From: an uncultured Armatimonadota bacterium
Lineage (GTDB): Bacteria > Armatimonadota > Fimbriimonadia > Fimbriimonadales > Fimbriimonadaceae
Direction of reading: 5' to 3'
DNA length: 64,000 nt
Assembly (NCBI GenBank): GCA_903899015.1
Contig: CAIUHP010000030.1
Location: 1-64,000 of the forward strand
Shown piece after piece: positions 1-6,841 of this stretch (within the stretch, counting starts at the first letter, position 1; each line of letters begins with the position of its first letter). A program made the position numbers and the translations under genes. Below the pieces are notes generated by a model that did not search any database, had not been told where the DNA came from, and worked only from the letters and a program-made list of their open reading frames with translations.

Positions 1-1148
1 CTGTTTTTCAGTTCGTTTCGTGGGTGAGAGCTCCTGTCCTTTTTGCTTAGGCCAGGATCTTGCTCAGCGGGATCGGAGGGTTCGTGATGTTCGTCACGAG
101 AGTATTGGAGAGCGTCATTGCGTTCTTGAGCTAGAGACTCGGAAGTGGCGATGTCGGGATTGTAAGAAGCTGTTTTGGCAGCGGTTTCCTGGGATTTTGC
201 CGTGCAAGCGTGCGAGCGAACCTTTCCGTCGTTTCGTTGCAAATCAGCATCGCGACGGCATCAACTGCTCTCGTTTGTCTCAGCGAGAGAAGATCGGCAG
301 CGCTACGGTTGGACGCTGGTTCCTCGACTGCCTTGGACGGCTGGTTTCAGAGCGAAAGAACTCTCCTTGCCCACGGGTTCTAGGCATTGACGAGCATTTC
401 TTTACTCGAAAGGACGGGTATGCGACGACGCTGTGCGACCTTGGCGGCAACAAGGTCTATGACGTCGTCCTAGGACGCAGCGAAGCCTCGCTTGAGGGAT
501 ACCTGGGCAAGCTCAAGGGCAAAGACCTTGTGGAGGTCGTTTGCATGGATCTCTCGACCACCTACCGTGCTGTGGTCAAGAAGCACTTCCCGAACGCAAA
601 AATTGTGGCTGACCGTTTCCACGTGATCCGGCTGGTGAACCATCACTTCCTCAGTTGTTGGAAGCTGATTGACCCAGTTGGATCAAAGAGCCGAGGTCTG
701 GTAAGCCTCATGCGACGGCACAAATGCAATCTGAAGTCTCCGGAGCAAGCCGCAAAGCTGATGGCGTACCTAGCCGAAAATTCTGTGCTGGCCAGGATCT
801 ACGAGTTCAAACAAGACCTCTGCCAGCTCCTGCTCGAAAAGCACTGCAACGCAAAGAGGTGCCGCAAGCTAGCAAGGCGTTTCCTCAGAGCAATCGAAGA
901 CCTCATCGAGTCCAAACTCGAACCGCTGGTCGTGCTGGGACATACACTTCGCTCATGGCATGAAGAGATCGCCAGAATGTGGAGGTTCACGAAGAACAAC
1001 GGGATCACAGAAGGATTCCACAACAAGATGGAGTCACTTTCGCGACAAGCATACGGTTTTAGAAACTTTCAAAACTACCGACTAAGAGTGAGGGTAATGT
1101 GCTCGTAGGTCGGGTGAAGAAGAGTTGCCCCACGAATGGCGTAGAGCC
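1..1148 (+). mobile_element. ISL3-family insertion sequence, right part (left end outside window)
   Basis: The element consists of the transposase gene plus a short non-coding right flank. Read on the minus strand from position 1148, the right end begins GGCTCTACGCCATTCGTGGG, which resembles the GGCTCT-type terminal inverted repeats of ISL3 elements. Exactly 8 bp (1149-1156) separate this presumed end from the CCA end of the tRNA-Ala gene, and ISL3 elements usually make 8-bp target duplications. The left inverted repeat is not in the window, so the element cannot be fully delimited. Confidence 0.6.
2..1108 (+). CDS. ISL3-family transposase (5' end cut by window)
   Basis: This is a DDE transposase of the ISL3 family. 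The frame is open to the left window edge, so the true start probably lies upstream; the first in-window start codon is a GTG at 20. Near the N-terminus there is a zinc-finger-like region (CPFC, then CRDC followed by FWQRFP). The catalytic acids can be placed as D in VLGIDEHFF, D in the CMDLSTTY region followed by the family hallmark ADRFHV, and E in NNGITEGFHNKME. The end, NFQNYRLRV, is typical of the family C-terminus. There is no internal stop or frameshift, so the catalytic part looks intact. Whether the element is active cannot be judged without its left end. Confidence 0.9.
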   Translation, partial: CFSVRFVGESSCPFCLGQDLAQRDRRVRDVRHESIGERHCVLELETRKWRCRDCKKLFWQRFPGILPCKRASEPFRRFVANQHRDGINCSRLSQREKIGSATVGRWFLDCLGRLVSERKNSPCPRVLGIDEHFFTRKDGYATTLCDLGGNKVYDVVLGRSEASLEGYLGKLKGKDLVEVVCMDLSTTYRAVVKKHFPNAKIVADRFHVIRLVNHHFLSCWKLIDPVGSKSRGLVSLMRRHKCNLKSPEQAAKLMAYLAENSVLARIYEFKQDLCQLLLEKHCNAKRCRKLARRFLRAIEDLIESKLEPLVVLGHTLRSWHEEIARMWRFTKNNGITEGFHNKMESLSRQAYGFRNFQNYRLRVRVMCS

Positions 1149-1156
1149 AAACGAAG

Positions 1157-1232
1157 TGGTGGAGAATAGGGGGCTCGAACCCCTGACCTCTTCCATGCCA
1201 TGGAAGCGCTCTCCCAGCTGAGCTAATTCCCC
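1157..1232 (-). tRNA. tRNA-Ala (GGC anticodon), CCA encoded
   Basis: Read on the minus strand this is a 76-nt cloverleaf. The acceptor GGGGAAT pairs with ATTCTCC (one G-U). The D-arm contains AGCTCAGCTGGGAGAGC. The anticodon stem CTTCC/GGAAG encloses the loop ATGGCAT, giving anticodon GGC (alanine, GCC/GCU). The T-arm contains GGTTCGAGCCCC, and the 3' ACCA is encoded in the DNA. An ISL3 element ends 8 bp beyond its 3' end. Confidence 0.95.
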
Positions 1233-1278
1233 ACTTAGGTGCTTGTATTGAACCTTAGAAGTGGGCTAAAGGTCAAGT

Positions 1279-1812
1279 TTATGTTTGCTGAACCTTCAAA
1301 TCGATCTCGATGTGGACTCGAGAGTCGGTGGATTGGGATTGGATCACCTGGCCGACTTTCGTGAAAGTTCGGATGGCGGCGTAATTGTCGGAGTCGACGG
1401 TGGCTTTCCAGCGGTGAACATCGACCGAAAGGCACCTCCTCTTGAGCTCAGTAAGCATCGCGAGGCCGACTCCTGAGCCTTGCCACGGGTCGGCAATGAC
1501 GATGGCGATCTCTCCTGATTGATGGTCGGTGGGATCGCGAAAAAAACGGGCGACCCCGATGCCTTCGGTTTCGGTTCCTAGGTTGTCGACAGCAGTGGCG
1601 ACGAGCGCAATGTGATTCGTTCCATCACAGCAGGTGAGGAAGTCGAGCTCTCGCTCGGAAAGGTTTCGTCGGGCACTGTGGAATCGCCGATAGCGAGAAT
1701 CGGGACTGAGGCGTTGGATGCCAGACTGCAAGTGCGACCGATCGTCCGGCTGGATCGGGCGTATGCAAAATCTTCTGCCGTCAGTCGTTGTTAGGTCAAG
1801 GAAGGAATCCAT
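1279..1812 (-). CDS. GNAT-family N-acetyltransferase
   Basis: This 177-aa protein has the layout of a single GNAT domain, which transfers an acetyl group from acetyl-CoA to an amine. The N-terminal motif RPIQPDDRSHLQ resembles the RPIRPxD opening of stand-alone and Pat-type acetyltransferases. Mid-protein, GEIAIVIADPWQGSGVGLAML corresponds to motif A with the Q/R-x-x-G-x-G/A acetyl-CoA pyrophosphate loop. Near the end, the AAIRTFTKVG segment fits motif B. The substrate cannot be predicted. The start ATG at 1812 is chosen because the RPI motif follows about 17 residues in. It stands alone, downstream of and on the same strand as tRNA-Ala. Confidence 0.8.
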   Translation of the reverse strand: MDSFLDLTTTDGRRFCIRPIQPDDRSHLQSGIQRLSPDSRYRRFHSARRNLSERELDFLTCCDGTNHIALVATAVDNLGTETEGIGVARFFRDPTDHQSGEIAIVIADPWQGSGVGLAMLTELKRRCLSVDVHRWKATVDSDNYAAIRTFTKVGQVIQSQSTDSRVHIEIDLKVQQT

Positions 1813-1849
1813 TCACGTTGCCTATCCTAAAGGATGACATCGAATGAGA

Positions 1850-2899
1850 TTATTGGCCCGAAATCACACAACGAAAACCAGCATTATTTGTCGCGGTGTT
1901 AGGGTCGCACTTACCTCGGGCTCCGACCATATACCGCACGCAATATTGATCGCTACACAGGAATGAACCGCCTCGCTGTACGCGTTTCGGCACATTGGGT
2001 TCGTCTGGATCAAAGCCGGTCAAGGGACCTCTTGGATCTTTCACGACTCGGCCATGGCTACCGGAATAGGCGTTGGGACGATACCAGTCTAAACACCATT
2101 CCCATACGTTGCCTGTCATGTCGTAAAGGCCATAGCCATTTGCCGGGTAGGAACCTACCGGACTTGGACCTGAGAACCCATCCTCGCACGTATTGCGATC
2201 AGGGAAGTGCCCTTGGAAAATGTTGGCCCGCCAAACGCCATGTGGCGTCAGTTCATTTCCCCATCCATAAAGCTTTCTGTCGAGTCCACCTCGTGACGCA
2301 TATTCAAATTCAGCTTCAGTGGGCAAGCGTTTCCCGACCCATGTTGCATAGGCGTTGGCATCTTCCCAAGCAACTTGAACCACCGGGTATTTCCCTTTTC
2401 CTGCGATGTTGCTCCAGGGGCCCAGTGGATGTTTCCAATTGGCTCCGGGAACGTATCGCCACCAGTTCGACGGGTTATCGAGGGGTACCGATTGTCGAGG
2501 GGCAGTGAAAACGACAGAACCACTTTTTAAGGAAGCGATCGGTACGCCGGGAAAGTCTCTTGGGTCCAGCTTTCGCTCAGCAACGGTCACGTATCCGGTC
2601 GCCTTTACGAACGCCGCGAATTGGTCGTTCGTTACGAGCTCTTTGTCAATGGCAAACCGATGGACATAAACTTTATGGACCGGGCCCGCATCAGGGAGGT
2701 TGGCTTTCTCAATCCCCATCCAAAAGGTTCCAGATGGAATGAGGGCCATTCCTGCCAGATCCGGTTCAATATTCTTTGGCGTGATGACCTTTGAAGATTG
2801 TCCCGCCGGTCGGCTGTGAGGAGGCATATCGCAGCACGGCATAGTTGCGTGATGGGCAGGACCTGCGATCAGGGTCAGATAGAAAAGGGTGCTGAGCAT
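1850..2899 (-). CDS. Formylglycine-generating enzyme (FGE/SUMF1 family), secreted
   Basis: This 349-aa protein begins with a hydrophobic stretch (residues 1-20) compatible with export. It then carries the FGE-sulfatase fold from about residue 48 (MALIPSGTFWMG, the family opening motif) to the end (NNAGFRCV). In aerobic FGE two cysteines spaced C-x4-C bind copper and oxidise a sulfatase cysteine to formylglycine. Here the motif is GGSFLCSDQYC, with both cysteines present (Cys315 and Cys320). Many family members lack them and have other roles, so this one looks catalytically competent. No sulfatase gene lies in the window, so its client would be encoded elsewhere. The gene is monocistronic. No clear Shine-Dalgarno precedes the ATG at 2899. 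Confidence 0.85.
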   Translation of the reverse strand: MLSTLFYLTLIAGPAHHATMPCCDMPPHSRPAGQSSKVITPKNIEPDLAGMALIPSGTFWMGIEKANLPDAGPVHKVYVHRFAIDKELVTNDQFAAFVKATGYVTVAERKLDPRDFPGVPIASLKSGSVVFTAPRQSVPLDNPSNWWRYVPGANWKHPLGPWSNIAGKGKYPVVQVAWEDANAYATWVGKRLPTEAEFEYASRGGLDRKLYGWGNELTPHGVWRANIFQGHFPDRNTCEDGFSGPSPVGSYPANGYGLYDMTGNVWEWCLDWYRPNAYSGSHGRVVKDPRGPLTGFDPDEPNVPKRVQRGGSFLCSDQYCVRYMVGARGKCDPNTATNNAGFRCVISGQ

Positions 2900-3014
2900 G
2901 GAGAAGGACTAAGGCAGAACGAGACCAGTCATATAGGTTTGACGATTGGGGTCTTGTTCATCGATTCTCTTACGCCAAATCGAGAGAAAAGGTTGAATGA
3001 TCTGAACGTGGTGT

Positions 3015-3227
3015 GTGATCCGTTCATTTTTGAAGCTCGTTGCGCAGGAACTTCGGATGGCTGTCGCTACCGGGACCAAGTCGTATGTCCAAAACCAACG
3101 AGAGCTTCTCGATTTCGAAGTGACACCGGAGGAGGAGACAATCGTGCCCAATTGGCAAACGGAGGTGGGCAGGATCATCATCGTTCCAACAAGTGAAGCA
3201 CTTGATTATGGAAGAGAACTCGAGTGA
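3015..3227 (+). CDS. Possible small protein, 70 aa, unknown
   Basis: This short open frame has a protein-like acidic C-terminal half (FEVTPEEETIVPNWQTEVG, then RIIIVPTSEALDYG). The composition is more plausible than the overlapping minus-strand frame. No family is recognised, there is no clear ribosome-binding site, and the start (GTG at 3015) is uncertain. It could equally be chance. It lies between the FGE homologue (divergent) and the pseudopilin promoter region. Confidence 0.3.
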   Translation: MIRSFLKLVAQELRMAVATGTKSYVQNQRELLDFEVTPEEETIVPNWQTEVGRIIIVPTSEALDYGRELE

Positions 3228-3395
3228 TTTGTTGGAAACACTTAAAACGTAAAAGCTCCCTCGCTTGTTTGTTAGGCCACGAAAGATGATTCCTTGCGAT
3301 GTTTGAGATACTCATTTGGATAGACCGGTAAATCGTTAACTTGATCCTTTAGTAGCTAAGGAATGCTTTTCCAGCAAAAAAATGAATTAATCGCC

Positions 3396-3425
3396 TTATC
3401 AAGACCAAGAAACCCGTTGTATATT
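3396..3425 (+). promoter_or_regulatory. Candidate sigma70-type promoter for the pseudopilin at 3514
   Basis: TTATCA (3396-3401) and TATATT (3420-3425) are separated by 18 bp and resemble -35 and -10 boxes. The region is AT-rich compared with its surroundings. A transcript from here would have an 80-nt leader containing the hairpin at 3453-3483. This is pattern matching only. The rest of the 286-bp gap (3228-3513) shows nothing else recognisable. Confidence 0.35.
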
Positions 3426-3452
3426 AAGCCTGCAAGTGCCTTGAATCGTTTA

Positions 3453-3483
3453 GAACCATCTCACAAAGAGTTGTGTTTGGTTC
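3453..3483 (+). promoter_or_regulatory. Two-part hairpin in the leader of the pseudopilin gene
   Basis: The outer stem is GAACCA (3453-3458) with TGGTTC (3478-3483). The inner stem is CACAA (3462-3466) with TTGTG (3471-3475), closed by an AGAG loop. It lies 30 bp before the start codon, without a downstream T-run, so it is more likely an mRNA leader structure or a protein site than a terminator. Confidence 0.4.
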
Positions 3484-3513
3484 GGAAAATCTCACTGCTG
3501 AGGTTCGCGAAAA

Positions 3514-4392
3514 ATGTTTCGAAAAGCTTTTACTTTAATTGAATTACTTGTCGTTATCGCCATCATCGCTATCCTAGCCGCTATCCTATTCCCGGTCTTT
3601 GCTCAGGCCAAGGAAGCTGCTAAGAAAACACTCGACTTATCTAACTCAAAACAACATGCGCTCGGTATACACATGTATGCTGGCGATTTTGATGACGTAT
3701 TCCCACGCGAGGTTTACACGAGCAACATCAACCTGTGGGGTTGGCAAACTCCAACAACTTGGCGGGAAGCCATTCTCCCTTATGTGAACAATGGCAAGAC
3801 TATCTACCAAGATGGGTCGAAAACGCAGACATTTGCTCAGGGTGGTATTTGGGATACTCCTGCCAAAGTCGGTTCTCGTGGAGTCTATCAAGCAAACAAC
3901 AACTTGATGCCTGCCCAGTGCCAATGGGACAATGCAGCCGGTAATTCCCGTTGCGACCAAGATACAAACACTGGTCTAGCGACTGGGAAAGCTCCATTCC
4001 CATCCGTGTCCATGACGGAGCTTGACGCTCCGGCTCAGATTTCCGCTACTTGGACGGTTGGCGTCAACCCGGACTGGGGCGCCTCAGGCGACCAAGCCGA
4101 TTCGTCGTGGTGGTGGTGGGGCGGTGCTCAATGGCCACCCGTATTCACCGGACCAACCTCGCATGAGCAATGGGACGCTGATGCCACCTATTGGCCAAGC
4201 TGGGCAATGCCCCGTTATCGCTACGCAAAAGGACTCAACTCGGCCTTTGCGGATGGTCATGCTAAGTTCATCAAGAAGGGCGCATTCAATTGGTGCAAGT
4301 ACGTTTACGTGAACGGCAAGACGACCAACTGGAACGATAACTGGGATTGGTTGTTCAGCCCAGGCAACGCATGCGCGGCATTTGCACGATGA
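3514..4392 (+). CDS. Type II/IV pseudopilin-like protein, tryptophan-rich
   Basis: This 292-aa protein has a classic prepilin signal: short basic leader MFRKA, then [16 protein letters not shown] with Glu5 of the mature protein and a hydrophobic helix. It should be cleaved and N-methylated by a prepilin peptidase such as the one at 37511. Near the C-terminus, [12 protein letters not shown] matches the DGH-type end motif of large prepilin-like families common in Planctomycetes and Armatimonadota. The mature domain is strikingly rich in Trp, including a WWWW run. The gene lies far from the main pilus locus. Its stop overlaps the ATG of a lipoprotein gene (ATGA at 4389-4392), implying coupled translation. 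The precise role (pilus subunit or secretion pseudopilin) is not determinable. Confidence 0.85.
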   Translation: MFRKAFTLIELLVVIAIIAILAAILFPVFAQAKEAAKKTLDLSNSKQHALGIHMYAGDFDDVFPREVYTSNINLWGWQTPTTWREAILPYVNNGKTIYQDGSKTQTFAQGGIWDTPAKVGSRGVYQANNNLMPAQCQWDNAAGNSRCDQDTNTGLATGKAPFPSVSMTELDAPAQISATWTVGVNPDWGASGDQADSSWWWWGGAQWPPVFTGPTSHEQWDADATYWPSWAMPRYRYAKGLNSAFADGHAKFIKKGAFNWCKYVYVNGKTTNWNDNWDWLFSPGNACAAFAR

Positions 4393-4652
4393 TCACACGC
4401 TTGCTTATCGGTATTGGGTTGGCGATTGCTTGTGCAGGCTGTTCAAGTGAAGACAACGGCAACGTCGTCGAGGGCGCTAAGTCTGCGGCGGCCGCGCCAA
4501 AGTCTGCCAGCGACCTGAAAAAGGACATGCCGCCGGAAGCCCGTGCGGCTGCCGCTGCATCGATGGGCTCTGCTCAAGCCCAAACGCAGATGAATTCAGA
4601 TCCAGCGCGTGTCCACGCAATGGAAATGATGAAGAAGCAACGGGGGCAATAG
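4389..4652 (+). CDS. Small lipoprotein, unknown function
   Basis: This 87-aa protein begins [18 protein letters not shown], a type II signal peptide with lipobox ACAGC, so the mature chain should start at a lipidated cysteine. After that comes a low-complexity Ala/Ser/Lys region and a Met/Gln-rich end. The frame is open farther upstream (to 4347). The ATG at 4389 is preferred because it gives the signal peptide directly and makes a 4-bp ATGA overlap with the preceding pseudopilin gene. The coupling suggests the two proteins act together at the envelope. No homologous family is recognised. Confidence 0.75.
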   Translation: MITRLLIGIGLAIACAGCSSEDNGNVVEGAKSAAAAPKSASDLKKDMPPEARAAAAASMGSAQAQTQMNSDPARVHAMEMMKKQRGQ

Positions 4653-4663
4653 CCCACTCATTC

Positions 4664-4688
4664 TTGGGCCGACAATTTGTCGGCCCAA
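4664..4688 (+). terminator. Perfect 11-bp palindromic hairpin between two lipoprotein genes
   Basis: TTGGGCCGACA (4664-4674), loop ATT, TGTCGGCCCAA (4678-4688): an uninterrupted GC-rich stem immediately after the lipoprotein stop. There is no T-run after it, so termination would be imperfect; it could act as an mRNA end stabiliser or attenuator. It overlaps the TTG at 4677 that would otherwise extend the next gene, arguing against that start. Confidence 0.6.
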
Positions 4689-4700
4689 AGGTATCTAGAT

Positions 4701-5102
4701 TTGAAGAGATTTCTACAATTCTCCGTGATTTTCGGCATAGCAGGCATCCTAGTGGGATGCCATGAAGAAGGCGAGTCGGTGGAAACACCCGTCGCCTCCA
4801 AAGTTTTTGATAGCACTCCAGATGCCAAATTCGAAGGCACTTGGAAAACCGAAGATGGCATGTCCACTTACCAGCTCAATAAGAATGGGACATACTTTCT
4901 CGATTCGAAAATCAAAGTTGCGGGCAACAAACCCATTAACTCTCATCTGAAAGGTATGTGGGGAATTAAAGGCTCGATGATGGAGTTCAAAGACCAAGCG
5001 AGTAACGTTGCATCTTACGGCTTTGAACTGCAAGGTAACAAACTTACTCTGACGTCTTCCGGGGTCGCTAAAGCGAAGACGATCATGGATCGCCAGCCTT
5101 AG
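4701..5102 (+). CDS. Lipoprotein with lipocalin-like small beta domain
   Basis: This protein is 133 aa from the TTG at 4701. The leader MKRFLQFSVIFGIAGILVGC is a lipoprotein signal peptide with lipobox LVGC. A longer frame from TTG 4677 would start inside a perfect hairpin and place eight hydrophilic residues ahead of the signal, so it is disfavoured. The mature part has alternating beta-strand patterns: FEGTWKTEDGMSTYQLNKNG, then LKGMWGIKGSMMEF and YGFELQGNKLTLT. These are typical of small lipocalin-like META/DUF domains that compare an observed state with a minimal one. The exact family is not assigned. It is possibly in the same transcript as the pseudopilin and the small lipoprotein. Confidence 0.7.
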   Translation: MKRFLQFSVIFGIAGILVGCHEEGESVETPVASKVFDSTPDAKFEGTWKTEDGMSTYQLNKNGTYFLDSKIKVAGNKPINSHLKGMWGIKGSMMEFKDQASNVASYGFELQGNKLTLTSSGVAKAKTIMDRQP

Positions 5103-5168
5103 CGGTATCTAGGCAACCCCAAGTGATGGGCCAACCGCTATCACCTTCGATGCTATTGGCAAGGGCTC

Positions 5169-5197
5169 GGGTGTCAAACGAATGAGGTTCAACACCC
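5169..5197. terminator. Weak hairpin between convergent genes
   Basis: GGGTGT (5169-5174) can pair with ACACCC (5192-5197), with a partly paired interior and a short T-run (TTT) on the plus side. It lies between the convergent lipoprotein gene and fhs, where a shared terminator is expected. The stem is short. Confidence 0.3.
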
Positions 5198-5205
5198 TTT
5201 GTGGC

Positions 5206-6834
5206 TTAAAAGAGCCCTGAGATCTTGCCGTTCTCATCCACGTCGATTACAAAGGCGGTAGGTGCCTTTCCTAATCCCGGCATGAGCATGATTTCGCCGC
5301 AGATCGCGACAAGAAATCCAGCCCCCGCGCTCAGTCGGATTTCTCGAACGTGCAGGGTGAAACCAGTTGGCGCATTGAGCAGAGTTGGGTCGTCCGACAA
5401 ACTGTATTGCGTCTTTGCAACACAGACCGGCAAGTTTCCAAACCCGTTCTTTTCGAGCCATTCCAGACTCTTCTTTGCTTTGTCTGAGAGTTCTACAGTC
5501 GCTCCACCATAAACCTTGGTGACGATGGCCAGTAGTTTTTCCTCGGTCGTGTTTTCCGGCTTATAGAGTGAGGTGAAGGTTGACGGTTGATCAGCGACTT
5601 CAACCACGAGTTCGGCTAAGTCGGTACACCCTGAACCGCCCCCTCCCCACGGATTGCAGGTGACGGCCTTGACACCAATTTCAGCGCACAGATGAATCAG
5701 AGTTTTGTGATCTTCAAGGTTGTCTTCCGCCCGTTGATTGATGCCAACGACCACTGGAGGACCATAACTCTGGAGGTGACGAATATGTTGCTTTAGGTTT
5801 TGCACGCCAACGGAGAGGTCGCCCTTACCGTGGTGTTGTAAAGCTCGAATGGTGGCAACAAGAACGATGGCGTCCGGTCCATGTCCTAACCGAGGACAGA
5901 GGATGTTTAAGAACTTTTCGGCTCCTAAATCCGCTCCGAACCCGGCTTCGGTGACGGTGTAATCGGCTAAACCGAGCGAACACTTGGTACCGACAATCGA
6001 AGAACAGCCATGGGCGATGTTGCCAAATGGTCCGCCATGAACAAATGCTGGGCCACCTTCCATGGTTTGCACGATATTGGGACGGATCGCACTCACGAGT
6101 AATGCGGCCATGGCACCGTGCGCCTTTAAGTCACGAGCATAAACGGGCTGCCGTTTCTTGTTTCTTCCGACCACGATCGCACCGAGCCGCTCCTTTAGAT
6201 TGGCGAGGGAGGTGGAAAGGCACAAAATCGCCATGATTTCGCTGGCCGGTGTGATGACAAATCCGTCCTCTCGGACCTGACCATTTCCACTTCCGAGCCC
6301 GACTACGATGCTTCTAAGTGCCCGGTCGTTCATGTCGATGGTTCTTGGCCAAAGATCTCCTCGTGTATCAATCTCCAACTCATTGCCAAAATTGATGTGC
6401 GAGTCCAGCATGGCGCTGAGCAAGTTGTGAGCAGCCGTGATCGCAGGGAAGTCGCCATTGAAGAATAAATTGATATCCTCCATCGGCAGAACTTGGCTGT
6501 ATCCGCCACCGCAGGCGCCACCTTTTATGCCAAAAATAGGGCCGAGCGCGGGTTCTCGAATGGCCGGAATGGCCATTTTGCCGATCTTCTGAAGTCCCTG
6601 TGCGAGACCAACTGTGACGGTTGATTTTCCTTCTCCCGACGGAGTTGGGCTAACGGCGGTGACGAGGATCAGTTTGCCTTTCCGAGTGCTGGAAAGGGTT
6701 GTGACTGCATTTTGAAGTAATTTGGCTTTGTAGCGTCCAAGTGGTTCATAGTCGTCGGTCGTTAGTCGGGCATCCTTGGCAACGTCCGTAATGTCGCGAA
6801 GTGTGGCGCTTTGTGCGATGTCTAGATTGGTCAT
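5206..6834 (-). CDS. fhs: Formate--tetrahydrofolate ligase
   Basis: This cytoplasmic enzyme makes 10-formyl-THF from formate, THF and ATP. At 542 aa it is close to the usual 550-560. The phosphate-binding loop TPSGEGKST is at residues 64-72. Other family-typical stretches are REPALGPIFGIKGGACGGGY (about 95-115), DINLFFNGDFPAITAAHNLL, FVHGGPFGNIAHGCSS and FGADLGAEKF. The C-terminal MLMPGLGKAPTA is also characteristic. Its start is 7 bp after the stop of the formate dehydrogenase catalytic gene, so the two are almost certainly co-transcribed. In this setting the ligase would exchange C1 units with formate that the dehydrogenase produces or consumes. No folD is next to it. Confidence 0.97.
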   Translation of the reverse strand: MTNLDIAQSATLRDITDVAKDARLTTDDYEPLGRYKAKLLQNAVTTLSSTRKGKLILVTAVSPTPSGEGKSTVTVGLAQGLQKIGKMAIPAIREPALGPIFGIKGGACGGGYSQVLPMEDINLFFNGDFPAITAAHNLLSAMLDSHINFGNELEIDTRGDLWPRTIDMNDRALRSIVVGLGSGNGQVREDGFVITPASEIMAILCLSTSLANLKERLGAIVVGRNKKRQPVYARDLKAHGAMAALLVSAIRPNIVQTMEGGPAFVHGGPFGNIAHGCSSIVGTKCSLGLADYTVTEAGFGADLGAEKFLNILCPRLGHGPDAIVLVATIRALQHHGKGDLSVGVQNLKQHIRHLQSYGPPVVVGINQRAEDNLEDHKTLIHLCAEIGVKAVTCNPWGGGGSGCTDLAELVVEVADQPSTFTSLYKPENTTEEKLLAIVTKVYGGATVELSDKAKKSLEWLEKNGFGNLPVCVAKTQYSLSDDPTLLNAPTGFTLHVREIRLSAGAGFLVAICGEIMLMPGLGKAPTAFVIDVDENGKISGLF

Positions 6835-6841
6835 AGGGGTC

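Noticed and set aside
2909-3181. 90-aa minus-strand frame upstream of the FGE gene
   Set aside because: Composition not protein-like; overlaps the slightly better plus-strand frame, itself doubtful.
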